A stretch of DNA of 64,000 nucleotides, taken from positions 74,043,948 to 74,107,947 of the forward strand of contig JAVGWX010000007.1 in NCBI GenBank assembly GCA_036924085.1, read 5' to 3'. Source of the DNA: Ariolimax columbianus (lineage: Eukaryota > Mollusca > Gastropoda > Stylommatophora > Arionidae). The translations under genes were made by a program, and so were the position numbers. Of this stretch, positions 1 to 8,804 are shown in pieces. Position 1 is the first letter of the stretch; each line of letters begins with the position of its first letter. A model generated the notes under the pieces. That model saw nothing but the letters and a program-made list of their open reading frames with translations. It searched no databases and was not told where the DNA came from.

Positions 1-185
1 GGACAGTAAAGTTAGGTGACTGTTCGTGTATGTTACTGTTGGGATACTCAGATAGTATGTTAATATGTAGACAGTAAGATGCTATGTATCGCATTAAATC
101 TAAAGAATCGGTTGGTTATATGAGGACATTAAGATAATATATAGGACACTAAAGCTTAGTGTAATTCTGTTGACATGGAGACAGT

Positions 186-450
186 TTTTTTTGGTGTTTT
201 TTTTGGTTTTTTTTGGGAGTTTGCCTCATTTCTCTAATCCCCAAGGTGGTGTACATTGTACTGTGGTTTTTATTTTGCGCCTGTCGGCCAAGTGCTACCA
301 ACTTCAGCATGCATTTTATGTAAGGGTCTGCTTCCTCTTGCATTTTCTAAGAATTCGCTTCCTTGGGGTAACGGCGCTGTGATGGGGATTGAACCCAGCA
401 CCTTTGGGTTTTGAGCCGTGCCACTTAACCACTAGGCCACACCGTCCCCA
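186..450 (-). mobile_element. tRNA-derived SINE, unit 1
   Basis: Read on the minus strand, the element begins TGGGGACGGTGTGGCCTAG and has a RNA polymerase III box A (TGGCCTAGTGG, 429-439) and box B (GGTTCAATCCC, 385-395) at tRNA-like spacing. The body continues for about 190 bp and ends in an A-rich tail with C interruptions (186-220). It is flanked by imperfect 12-bp target-site duplications, CATGGAGACAGT at 174-185 and CATGGTGACAGT at 449-460, so it inserted into the satellite. It is not a functional tRNA gene: the acceptor and T stems do not pair properly and there is a long non-tRNA body. I do not recognise the SINE family. Confidence 0.85.
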
Positions 451-724
451 TGGTGACAGTAAGATAATATGTAGGATATTAGCGAATAGCATCGGTCTGT
501 TAGCATTTAGATAGTAAGATTTTATGTAGTACATTACAGCTTGCTATTAGGTCTGCTAACATTTAAAAAGAAAGATTTTATATTAGGACATTAGAGCTTG
601 GTGTTAGTCTGTTGACATGGAGACTGTAAAATGCTATGAATGACATTAAAACATGTGGATAGTACAATATCATGTAGGATTGCAAAGCTCAGAGTCCGGC
701 TGATGACATGGGTACAGTAAGATA

Positions 725-780
725 TCTTCTTCGAAGTACGCTGTCAGACATCAACGTGAATTTGTTGAAGAAGAAGAAGA
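725..780 (-). mobile_element. 5'-truncated LINE 3' tip (I/Nimb-like), unit 1
   Basis: On the minus strand this 56-bp piece reads a GAA/TTC-rich end, then AATTCACGTTGATGTCTGAC and AGCGTAC, which matches the last bases of the I/Nimb-like copy that ends near 15868 (AATTCAAGTTGACGTCTGAC then AGCGTACGAAGAAG). It lies between AGTAAGATA at 716-724 and AGTAAGATA at 781-789, consistent with a 9-bp target duplication of a satellite monomer. This is the extreme case of 5' truncation during target-primed reverse transcription. Confidence 0.7.
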
Positions 781-2520
781 AGTAAGATAGTGTGTAGGAA
801 ATTAAAACTTACTGTCGGTTTGTTAACACGTGGATAATAAGATATTATTTTTAACAGTAAAGCATGGTGTCTGCTTGTTAACATGTAGATAGTAAGATAT
901 TATGTAGCGCATTCAAGCTCTGTGTTGGTCAGTTGACTTGTGAATAGTAAGATACTCTGTAGGACATTCAAGCTCTGTGTTGGCCAGTTGACTTGTGAAT
1001 AGTAAGATACTCTGTAAGACATTCAAGCTCTGTGTTGGCCTGTTTACATGTGGATAGTAAGATACTCTGTAAGACATTCAAGCTATGTGTTTGCCTGTTG
1101 ACATGTAGATAGTAAAATACTCTGTAGGACATTAAAGCTCTGTGTTGGCCTGTTGACATGTGGATAGTAGGATACTCTGTAAGACATTCAAGCTATGTTG
1201 CCCAATTGACATGTGGATAGTAAAATACTATGTAGGACATTAAAGCTCTGTGTTGGCCTGTTGACATGTGGATAGTAAGATAATCTGTAGGACATTCAAG
1301 CTATGTGCTTGCCTGTTGACATGTGGATAGTAAAATACTCTGTAGCACATTCAAGCTCTATGTTGGCCTGTTAACATGTGGATAGTAAGATACTCTGCAG
1401 GAAATTAAAGCTCTGTCTTGGCCTGTTGACATGTGGATAGTAAGATATTCTGTAGCACATTAAAGCTCTGTGTTGGCCTGTTAACATTGGGTTAGTAAGA
1501 TACTCTGTAGGACATTCAAGCTCTGTGTTGGCCTGTTAACATGTGTATAGTAAGATACTCTGTAGCACATTAAAGCTCTGTCTTGGCCTGTTGACATGTG
1601 GATAGTAAGATACTCTGTAGGACATTCAAGCTCTGTGTTGGCCTGTTAACATGTGTATAGTAATATACTCTGTAGCACATTAAAGCTCTGTCTTGGCCTG
1701 TTGACATGTGGATAGTAAGATACTCTGTAAGACATTCAAGCTCTGTGTTGGCCTGTTAACATGTGGTTAATAAGATACTATGTAGAACATTCAAGCTCTG
1801 TGTTGGCCTGTTAACATATGGATAGTAAGATACTCTGTAGCATATTAAAGCTCTGTCTTGGCCTGTTGAAATGTGGATAGTAAGATACTCTGTAAGACAT
1901 TTAAACTCTGTTTTGGCCTGTTAACATGGTGGCAGTAAGGAACTATGTAGGACATCAATGTTTTGGGTAAGTCTAACATCTGGATAGTGGATACTGTGCA
2001 GTGCATTCAATCTACAGTTGGTTTGTTAATATGTGGATTGTAAGATCCTCTGTAAGACATTAAAGCTGTCTGTCAGTCTGATGCCATTGGGATTGTACAA
2101 TACTTTGAAGAAGAATAAAACTTGGTATTGGTCTGTTAATATATAGATAGCAAATTACAATGTAGGACTGTAAAGTTTCGAGTCAGTGAACTTATGTTTA
2201 ATGGGGATAGTGCGATACTTTGTAGGACAATACCGTTTATTTGTCTGTATGTTAATATTCATATAGTAAGGTATTATATAAAAGACTGTTACCATGTGCT
2301 TAGGTAGATACTGTGTAGGACATCAAAATTTAATGCTGGTATGATAGTCTGGGGATAGTAAGATTCTATATATAGGACATTAAAACTTGATGTAGCATAG
2401 TAAGATACTAGATAGGACTGTAATGCCACATGGTCATCTTCCCTTGTAGAATTACAGGTCTACTAAGACTAAGATTAATATAAACACATAATCTTACAAA
2501 TACTATTTCTTTTGTTGCAG

Positions 2521-2698
2521 ATTCTGCACTTTACACTATACGAAACACAAGACCTCACCACTAATGGAGTCTCCCGCGGAACACCTGGCTGAGACATTTC
2601 GATTCTACTCCGTCTTCCTCCACGCTGCCCGAGACTCACCAAACTTTGCCGTGGACGATCAATACGAAAGACAATGGTTGAGTATGAGGATTACCTGA
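2521..2698 (+). other. Candidate exon with 44-codon ORF, unit 1
   Basis: The sequence up to 2520 ends in a pyrimidine tract followed by TTTGTTGCAG, a strong 3' splice-site signal. It is followed by an ATG at 2564 (context CTAATGG) opening a 44-codon frame to TGA at 2696-2698 that begins MESPAEHLAETF and includes FYSVFLHAARDSPN. A plausible 5' splice donor, GTATGAG, lies at 2682. I do not recognise the peptide and see no partner exon. It may be a remnant of a captured host exon, or chance. The base composition (more GC, balanced) is unlike the satellite just upstream, whose edge it marks. Confidence 0.3.
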
Positions 2699-2753
2699 CT
2701 TGACTTAAACACAAGGCAACGACTCTAGCTGGCCATCTATCTTCTCGGCACAT

Positions 2754-2950
2754 CCCCCCCCCCCCCCCCCGATGCCATCAGAACACATTTTGCAGCCCTG
2801 CCCATCGTTTACCGACAAGAAGTAGCATTTGGCAATAACAAGTGTCCTTCCACGAGTAGCTGTACAGAAGTGCTCGGACCCTCAAGTCAACTGCTGCCTT
2901 CGTTAGAGTAAGTGAATTCGAGGTCTGAAGACGAACAAGGAAGATCTCTT
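2754..2950 (+). mobile_element. Poly-C run and I/Nimb-type LINE 3' fragment, unit 1
   Basis: A run of 17 C residues (2754-2770) is followed by about 175 bp that matches the end of the LINE fragment at 5590-5762: the shared landmarks are ACATTTTGCAG, TACCGACAAGAAGTA, GTGTCCTTCCACGA, AGCTGTAC, CTGCTGCCTTCG and GAGGTCTGAAGACGAAC. The fragment is therefore a 5'-truncated 3' end of an RNase H-encoding LINE, ending in a degenerate GAA-rich tail near 2945. No usable reading frame remains. Confidence 0.65.
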
Positions 2951-3159
2951 TTCTTGACATTTTTCGCGCCAGCCAAAGCACATCAGTACAAGTACAGTCA
3001 ACCTCCATCAAGATGATTTCAGCAAAAAGCTTTGCATGATCTTGCAGTAGGAGTTTATGTAACAGTTTACTTGCATAATGAGGTTGCTATCCTCATGCAC
3101 AACTCTCTTTAGTCGCGCCTTTCAATATATGCATGGAGTTCAATCAATCAAATCAGAAC

Positions 3160-3408
3160 AAAAAGGCATAGCTTTAAATTAAATAAAGTAAGGTCAAGAT
3201 TGGATATTTGGAAATATTTCTTTAGTCAGAGAGGGGGGAATGCTTGGAATGCATTTCCAAGGAAGTGATGGAAGCAGAGGCAGTTGATGCATTTAAGAAT
3301 ACATTAGATGCGCATAGCTTATTGAGCAAGGAAATGTAAATGAAACTGGTTGCGTACAGACTCTGCATAGTCTTCTAAACCAGTATAAAGACGTTAAGTT
3401 AAGTTAAA
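3160..3408 (+). mobile_element. CR1-like LINE 3' end, unit 1
   Basis: The plus strand encodes RHSFKLNKVRSRLDIWKYFF followed by SQRGGNAWNAFP, the conserved C-terminal segment of CR1/jockey-group RT proteins (the FFSQRVVNxWNxLP pattern), then a partly frameshifted AVDAFKN-type tail. The 3' UTR contains GCATAGTCTTCTAAACCAGT and ends in GTTAAGTTAAGTTAA, a short tandem tail. It is a 5'-truncated copy of the same family as the large remnant ending at 15137. Confidence 0.75.
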
Positions 3409-4400
3409 TCAAGATCACTCATCTCTTTTTGTTGAAGCACAGGTCCAGCATTGTATTTGACTTACCATAACCAGCTTTTAGGAAAGATTTTTTCTAGTTA
3501 TTTGCAGTAGGTAAGCGATAATTTGTACATTTTGAGATTGCCACATCCATGGACAACTCTTAGTCCTCGCGTTCAACATGCAATTAATGTTTTGGCCACT
3601 CAGGAGAAATACATACATAGCTCACCTTAAGATTGTTTGCCCTTGACCTACTGTGACAGTATTATGTGGCGGTTATATTCTACCATTCTCAGTAAGGGAC
3701 CCCGGATACACTATGGGAGGTCATGTTATTGATAGATTTGAAACAAGCAGCGATAACGATAGAAAAGATATGAATTTGGAATTGCATGTGTTAAGCTTTT
3801 ATAGAAGTGTTCATACGTGGTTGCGAAGTTTCGATGGCTCACAAACAAAACATGTCTGTGTTCAGATTCCTGATCTGACAGGGTCGTACACCTATTAAAT
3901 GTCGTGCTGAATATGGTTTAACCAGGCTCTAAAGTGCAAAACACAGAACAATATACTGCCTCTTAGGAACCACGGTAAACGAGGTGAAAAAAAGAAATAT
4001 AGCTTTTTAGTGTTTTCTCCAGTATCGCATTCTGTTTTTTTATTATATGGCTTGCTGGCTTAGGGTCGTTCGTTCTCAATCTTGCACCACCAAGCCCTGA
4101 TATGGCTTAAATAGCAGAATGTTGTCCCGAGAACGGAATGCAAATATGCTGATCGGTGTGGACTGCACAGAACACGGCCAGGCACTTGAGCCTCCGTGGT
4201 CAACCACTGCACGCGAGCTCATATCCAGTCGTCCTGACTTGTCTTGCCACTGGTTAAAGTTGGACTCGAGCGAGAGAGTGTGGTCGACAAACTGCGCAAC
4301 CCTTTCTCACTTAAAGGAAATTCATCGCGCAAGTCATTCTTTTTTCATGTATCCAGTACTAACACAGTCGAGTCCTGTGACGACGGGCGAGAAGAGAGCG
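3409..4400. other. Unrecognised segment with 81- and 94-codon ORFs, unit 1
   Basis: No family recognised. Two modest open frames lie on the plus strand: 3653-3898 (81 codons, starts MTVLCGGYILPFSV) and 4119-4403 (94 codons, starts MLSRERNANMLIGVD). Neither shows a signal peptide, membrane segment or known motif, and neither has convincing promoter or splice signals. Their preservation in all three units says little because the units are recent duplicates; the only difference seen in the 81-codon frame is a silent Leu codon in unit 2. Confidence 0.4.
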
Positions 4401-4403
4401 TAG

Positions 4404-4660
4404 GTCCACTGACAAGCTAAACTACAGTCAAAAAGCTGCGTCAGTTGCGGGACACCTTGCTGAGCAATAAAGCGGCTGAGGTACATGGATTTGCTGACAA
4501 CCATGATCACCGCCTCGCGAAGCAAACTTTCTCTGCCTTCACTGACTGCGAATATGCAGTTCCCATCTTCCCACCCATCCACAACCCGGATTTACAGAAT
4601 ACTCGACTGGATGGACTGGCTGGGTGCAAAAAGTAAAGGCTCGTGATGGACGAAAAACAT
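4404..4660 (+). mobile_element. Possible LINE endonuclease-RT linker fragment, unit 1
   Basis: The plus strand reads KLRQLRDTLLSNKAAEVHGF followed by ADNHD. This resembles the linker between endonuclease and RT in many animal LINEs, where a K-A-E/D-E-I-Q-x-F/Y-A-D-x-x-D pattern is common. The reading frame stays open to 4636 but departs from the family pattern after the ADNHD motif. The call rests on one motif, so it is tentative. Confidence 0.4.
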
Positions 4661-4913
4661 TGTGATTGACCCTGACGCAACGTCCTGGACAATATGGTGT
4701 GCTTGACCGGACTAGCGTCTCAGTTACCCACATATATTATCTTATATATCACTAACCTCTAGCTGATTGCTAGCATAACCGGCACTTCTGAAATTATGCA
4801 ATGATGTTTATAAATGAAAATAGTATTTGTTAGATCTACGTCAACAATAAAGTCACATATATTTTTGTATACCATAACAAGCATTATTACATAGCACAAA
4901 AAATCGCTCACTT

Positions 4914-4972
4914 TCATCATTATCATCATTATTATCATCATCATCATCATCTTCATCATCATCATCATCATG
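4914..4972. repeat. ATC/ATT microsatellite, unit 1
   Basis: About 59 bp of CATCAT/TATCAT triplets. Methionine-run ORFs on the minus strand here are artefacts of the triplet. Confidence 0.95.
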
Positions 4973-4984
4973 TTGCATGTCATT

Positions 4985-5190
4985 TGCAGAAAATCACTTT
5001 CACAACAACCGATCTGTAACTCGATCTCTAGCCAGAAGTATCGCCTCTATCGTTGTAATCGTCAGGACCTCCGTGATGTCTTGTTTCCATCTTTTCATCG
5101 GTCTGCTTCAGCCCCGCTTTCCAAGCACCACACCCTCCTGTATCGTTCTTTCTAGGTCAGTATGGCGTTTGATGTGGTCAAACTATTATA
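4985..5190 (-). mobile_element. RTE-type LINE C-terminal fragment, unit 1
   Basis: On the minus strand the frame reads FDHIKRHTDLERTIQEGVVL then GKRG, a stop, SRPMKRWKQDITE and, further on, AILLARDRVTDR. This is the C-terminal signature of RTE-type endonuclease/reverse-transcriptase proteins (GxxxGKRGRGRPxxRWxxDI...A..RxxWR). The internal stop and the missing flanks show that it is a remnant. It abuts the plus-strand RNase H fragment that starts near 5195. Confidence 0.65.
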
Positions 5191-5194
5191 CAGC

Positions 5195-5762
5195 AAAGCA
5201 AGCTGTCATTTTCACAGACGACCTAGCAGTGTAATGGCCCTCAAGAGCCCAGTGCTTAAAAAAAAAGCAGTCCAATGGACACCAGCCCACTGAGGCATTC
5301 CAGGCAACGGGGAGGCGGACAGGCTCGCCAGAGAGCAAGGAATGCTGCAGCAGAGTGATACATAAATCACATACAATGAAACTAAAGCATTCATCAGGAC
5401 AACGTACAGTGCAAAATGGAAAATAGGATCACATTTGCCACATAGAAAACTATGCCTATCATCAACTTCTCCAGTCGAGACCAGGTGATCATTTTCCGGC
5501 TACGCACATGTCACAACAGACTCAGATGCCATCTGTACAACAAGTTCAAGATTGACACTACAGAGATTTGTGCCTGCGGCACAGCCCCCATGAAGGCATA
5601 ATATATTTTGCAGTTCTGTCCGCTGTATACCGACAAAAGAAGTAACAATTGACAACAGCCAGTGTCCTTCCACGAAAAGCTGTACGGAAGCCTTGAGTCG
5701 ACTGCTGCCTTCGGTAAAATCATTGAAGCTGAGGTCTGAAGACGAACGAAGAAGCAGAAGAA
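5195..5762 (+). mobile_element. I/Nimb-like LINE RNase H fragment, unit 1
   Basis: The plus strand encodes AVIFTDDLAV, the RNase H motif around its catalytic Asp, then after a stop KAVQWTPAH, a stop, GIPGNGEADRLAREQ, which is the RNase H C-terminal motif. A frameshifted stretch resembling RLRTCHNRLRCHLYNKFKI and CACGTAP follows; these are the RLRTGHNRL and Cys-rich tail motifs of I-superfamily LINEs. The 3' end has AAGACGAACGAAGAAGCAGAAG. Several stops make it a pseudogene. It belongs to a different subfamily from the copies at 7936-11578 and 15300-15868, judging by divergence. Unit 1 lacks 9 bp (CGTACAGAG) present near 32935 and 55114. Confidence 0.75.
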
Positions 5763-5857
5763 ACTATTTTAGCTTTCGAGACAAGATGTTGTTTACTAAC
5801 CAATTTTGCTTGAAATTAAGTAGGATCTGTAGTATATACATATATCTTTATCTATAT

Positions 5858-6100
5858 CTCAAGCAGATGTGGATATATTGAGATCGGATTTAGATAACAT
5901 TCGAGAGTGGTTTGTAGGTTCGCAAATGGAGTTTAATGTAGATAAATGTACAGTCATCCACATGGGAAGATCCAATATGAAACAATAAGAATAAATTGGA
6001 TGGGCATAGCTTTTAGAGCAAGGTGATGAAATGAAACTGTATGTATACAGATTCTGCAGAGTCTTCTAAACCAGTTTAAGGACGTTAAGCTAAGTTAAGG
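5858..6100 (+). mobile_element. CR1-like LINE fragment with internal deletion, unit 1
   Basis: The plus strand encodes SQADVDILRSDLDNIREWF then VGSQMEFNVDKCTVIHMGRS, which is the region just downstream of the RT active site in CR1/jockey-group proteins (the W..xWQMxFNxxKCxVxxxG pattern). A stop follows and the sequence jumps to the family 3' UTR (AGAGTCTTCTAAACCAGT) and tail (GTTAAGCTAAGTTAAGG). The thumb and C-terminus have been deleted. Confidence 0.75.
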
Positions 6101-6105
6101 TTATC

Positions 6106-6478
6106 TGCATTTTTCCTTTTTGCTATCCATTGTATTTTGAGCACTTTTCTATAGTCCTTTAGTTCAAAAGATGCAATCCTCTTCTTAAGTGTTTGTGTGG
6201 GGGTCCACGTTTCACATCCGTATGTCTTCATCGGTATAATGCAAGTTCACAGAATAGTTATTTTCATTTTATTAATGTTCTGTCTTCAGTTTCTCATTTT
6301 ATTGAACCTCTGCTTTGCCGTAGCCATTGGCGCTTATAACTGAGCCGAGGTACTCAAAGCTTGTGACTTAAAGCTTGTGACTTTCTCAATCTTCTGTTGT
6401 TCTAAAAAAAACTTTAGGTTTGGTCTTTGCCTTGCCTGTGATCGTTATCTTGGTTGTACTTTAAATTCAGGTATAGAT
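6106..6478 (-). mobile_element. RTE-type LINE RT fragment, unit 1
   Basis: On the minus strand the frames read KITITGKAKTKPK, then EQQKIEKVTSFEYLGSVISA then NGYGKAEVQ, a stop, and later DEDIRM followed by NVDPHTNT and, frameshifted, KRIASFELKDYRK-like sequence. VTSFEYLGSxI is the hallmark of the region after the RT palm in RTE-type endonuclease/reverse-transcriptase LINEs. Multiple stops and frameshifts and no catalytic YxDD: a remnant of the RT C-terminal part. Confidence 0.65.
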
Positions 6479-7327
6479 TTTGGACTTCGTTGAGTTGTGT
6501 TTACGCTCATCAGTACTTTTATATTTCGCTAGTTGTTAGACCCACCGGGCTAGATCGCATGTGGACACAGTCCTGGTGTGAACAGACTATCTACAATGCA
6601 GTTAGTAAACTAGCCTTATCTTGTAAAGCGAGCTATGCAAGTTTTCATTCCATTTCCAACAATATATCTCTGCAAATATGGATTTTCGACATTTGTAGCA
6701 AAAAAGAAAAACAAATCGAAACCGATTAGATGTCTAACATGGCAAACGTGTGGTTTGTACAACACAACAGTTGAATCCTCTTCGAGAAAGAGAAACAACA
6801 AGCCTTCACGCGGTCAGCATTTCTTGATCTTTGTGACCCGTTCCTCAGCCTTGCATATATACGCAGCACGTTCATTCAAACAATAATGAAATTAACTTTC
6901 TTCTATTTTAAATGTATTGTGTTTCTATTGAAATTGTTAAGAAAGACACATATATCACATGTACTTTTGTGTTTGTTTTTTAACTATTTCTATATAACTG
7001 GTTCTTTGCTATTGTATTTTATGTATTTAAAAACATTATTCCGAGAAGGGGTACGTGACATACACTTGACAAGGAAGACCATAGAACACAAATAGCTAAC
7101 AACTTTCCCTTAGACGATTAACAAAAACCTGTCTTGACATAGTCGCCATCACGGCCTGCGATGGGCATCAGAACATGACACAACCGTTGAGTTACAGGAA
7201 CAATTTGTATCTACAGTTAACATCATTTGCTGAATAAGAACGATCATCAATGGGCAGAAGCGTGCGGTGAACACCTTTCATTTTTGGGCTAAAGAGAAAT
7301 ACTCTCCATTTAATGTACAATATGTAA
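6479..7327. other. Unrecognised AT-rich segment, unit 1
   Basis: No recognised family, RNA gene or motif. Open frames of 60-91 codons overlap on both strands around 6454-6886 and look like chance frames. The stretch 6886-7330 is AT-rich with no coding signal. Confidence 0.5.
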
Positions 7328-7615
7328 CTAAGTTAACGTCTTTATACGGGTTGAGAAGACTGAAACTTTATACTGGTTTAGAAGACTGTGTCTTTATATT
7401 GGTTTATAAGACGATGTCTTTATAATGGTTTAGAAGACGATGTCTTTATACTGCCTTAGAATGACTATATCGTTATACTGGTTTAGAAGACTACGTGTTT
7501 ATACTGGCTTAGAAAACTATGCAGAGTCTGTAACCAACCAGTTTCATTTACATTTCCTAGCTCTAAAAGCTATGTGCATCCAATATATTCTTAAATGCTT
7601 TAATTGTTCCAGCCT
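7328..7615 (-). mobile_element. CR1-like LINE 3' end with 26-bp tandem repeat, unit 1
   Basis: Read on the minus strand: a short coding remnant TIKAFKNILDAHSF (the AFKNxLD C-terminal motif of the CR1-like family), the 3' UTR landmark ACAGACTCTGCATAGT, then nearly seven diverged tandem copies of a 26-bp unit built on GTCTTCTAAACCAGTATAAA (7337-7515), ending in GACGTTAACTTAG. In the related copies at 3160-3408 and 15137 this 3' UTR segment occurs once, so the end of this copy has expanded into a minisatellite. Confidence 0.75.
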
Positions 7616-7801
7616 AAAACTACTTCATATGGCAATACATTCTAAGCATTCACCACTGTACAGCTTATGTAGCTTACCAGTGACACTTTTACCGGTACAG
7701 TTCTCGCAGCTTAGCTCACTTTAACTTCAACCGATGCACAAAATTGAGAAATGAAATAAAGAAATAAATTTATTCTACCGGGGAATGCCGCCATTGTGGA
7801 A

Positions 7802-7858
7802 GGGGGGGGGGTGGTGGTGGTGGCGAGTGGTGTGGTGAAAAGGGGGGGGGGGTGCGGT
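7802..7858 (+). repeat. G-rich tract with GGT triplets, unit 1
   Basis: A run of 10 G, then GGT/GTGG triplets, then a run of 11 G. With four or more closely spaced G-runs on one strand it meets the simple G-quadruplex pattern. It lies just beyond the 3' tail of the minus-strand I/Nimb-like LINE. The 180 bp before it (7616-7801) hold nothing recognised. Confidence 0.8.
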
Positions 7859-8049
7859 CCGCAAATCGCCGGAATATCGTCGAGTATTGTAACGCAAATT
7901 GAGAATCAGATTGTGAAGAATACTACTGCTGTTTATTCTTCTTCTTCTTCTTCTTCTTCTTCTTCTTTTTCATCAACCTCTATTTTTTCGAAAAAAGCAG
8001 CGGTCATCCTAAGGCTGTCGACACTGCCATAGAGCATGTCTAGTGTTTG

Positions 8050-8720
8050 TCACTGGTGATGGCCACATGTGCTTTCTCTGGTCCTCGTATGTCGGCAGTT
8101 TTGCAGCATGTGTTCAGCGGTCATTTTCCCGGTGCCACAAGTGCATTCTTCAGTGCCACCTATCTTCAGTTTATTGAAAAGGTGGTACCTTAGTCTGTTG
8201 TGGTCTGTGCGGAGTCTGAAGACCACGACCTGCTCTCTTCTGTCCAACTGGTAATAAGCATCGTTTTTTGTGTAGCCAGTATGTTCTGTTTCCCATGTGG
8301 CCATGTATCTGGCTCTAATAAGCCTTTTGGACTCTTTCGTAGGTCAAACTAGAATCTGGTTGTGGTAGTCTTGCACCTTCTTTTGCCAGTCTGTCTGCCT
8401 CCTCGTTGCCTTGGAAGTTACAGTGGGATGGAACCCACTGTACCACTACACTTTTTGGTGCGGACTGCTGGCATAGTTGACAGAGTACTGCTCTTAAATC
8501 ATTTAGTTCAGTATTTTTCTACTTTTTAGTGCTGTGACTACGGCCAGGGCATCTGTAAACAGGACTATCTGCCTTTCATTTCGTTTGCCTGTCAGCATTG
8601 CTTCTGCTGCATCCCTCAGTGCCTCTGCCTCCGCTCTGAAATAACATGAGTATTTTCCAGTTGCCACTGACAGTGTTATTTTTTTACCATTTGGTAGGCT
8701 CAGGAATACCTCAGGTTACA
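8050..8720 (-). pseudogene. RNase H and Cys-rich tail of the I/Nimb-like LINE, unit 1
   Basis: Minus-strand frames read RAEAEALRDAAEAM, then IVLFTDALAVV (catalytic Asp motif), VVQWVPSHCNFQGNEEADRL (C-terminal motif), then AKWETEHTGY, FRLRTGHNRLRYHLFNKL and the Cys-rich CTCGTGKMTAEHMLQNC. An extra base near 8335 breaks the frame in unit 1 only; units 2 and 3 keep it open over 131 codons. The domain would degrade the RNA strand of the cDNA hybrid. Confidence 0.8.
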
Positions 8721-8804
8721 GACCCGTCGGTGTATGCATGGGTCCAGTCCATGCTTGGGTAGTTTTTCGTTATGTACCTCAGGGTTATGTCTCTTCTTTC
8801 TGTT

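Larger units (their letters stand above)
1..2440. repeat. 55-bp satellite block (left end of window)
   Basis: Diverged head-to-tail monomers with a 55-bp period, shown by the recurring word TAAGATA at 1496, 1551 and 1606. A typical monomer contains GTTAACATGTGGATAGTAAG, then ATACTCTGTAGGACATT, then CAAGCTCTGTGTTGGCCT. The most regular stretch is about 890-1930; monomers toward 2440 are strongly diverged. The array is interrupted by a SINE (186-450) and a 56-bp LINE tip (725-780). No conserved reading frame; small ORFs here are by-products of the repeat. Confidence 0.92.

Noticed and set aside
385..450. Functional tRNA gene
   Set aside because: Box A and B are present but the stems do not pair properly, and a 190-bp body with an A-rich tail follows; it is a SINE head.
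900..1930. CRISPR-like array appearance of regular repeats
   Set aside because: The 55-bp period has no repeat/spacer division; whole monomers are related, there are no cas genes, and the context is eukaryotic.
4759..4983. Met-run minus-strand ORF
   Set aside because: Translation of the ATC microsatellite.
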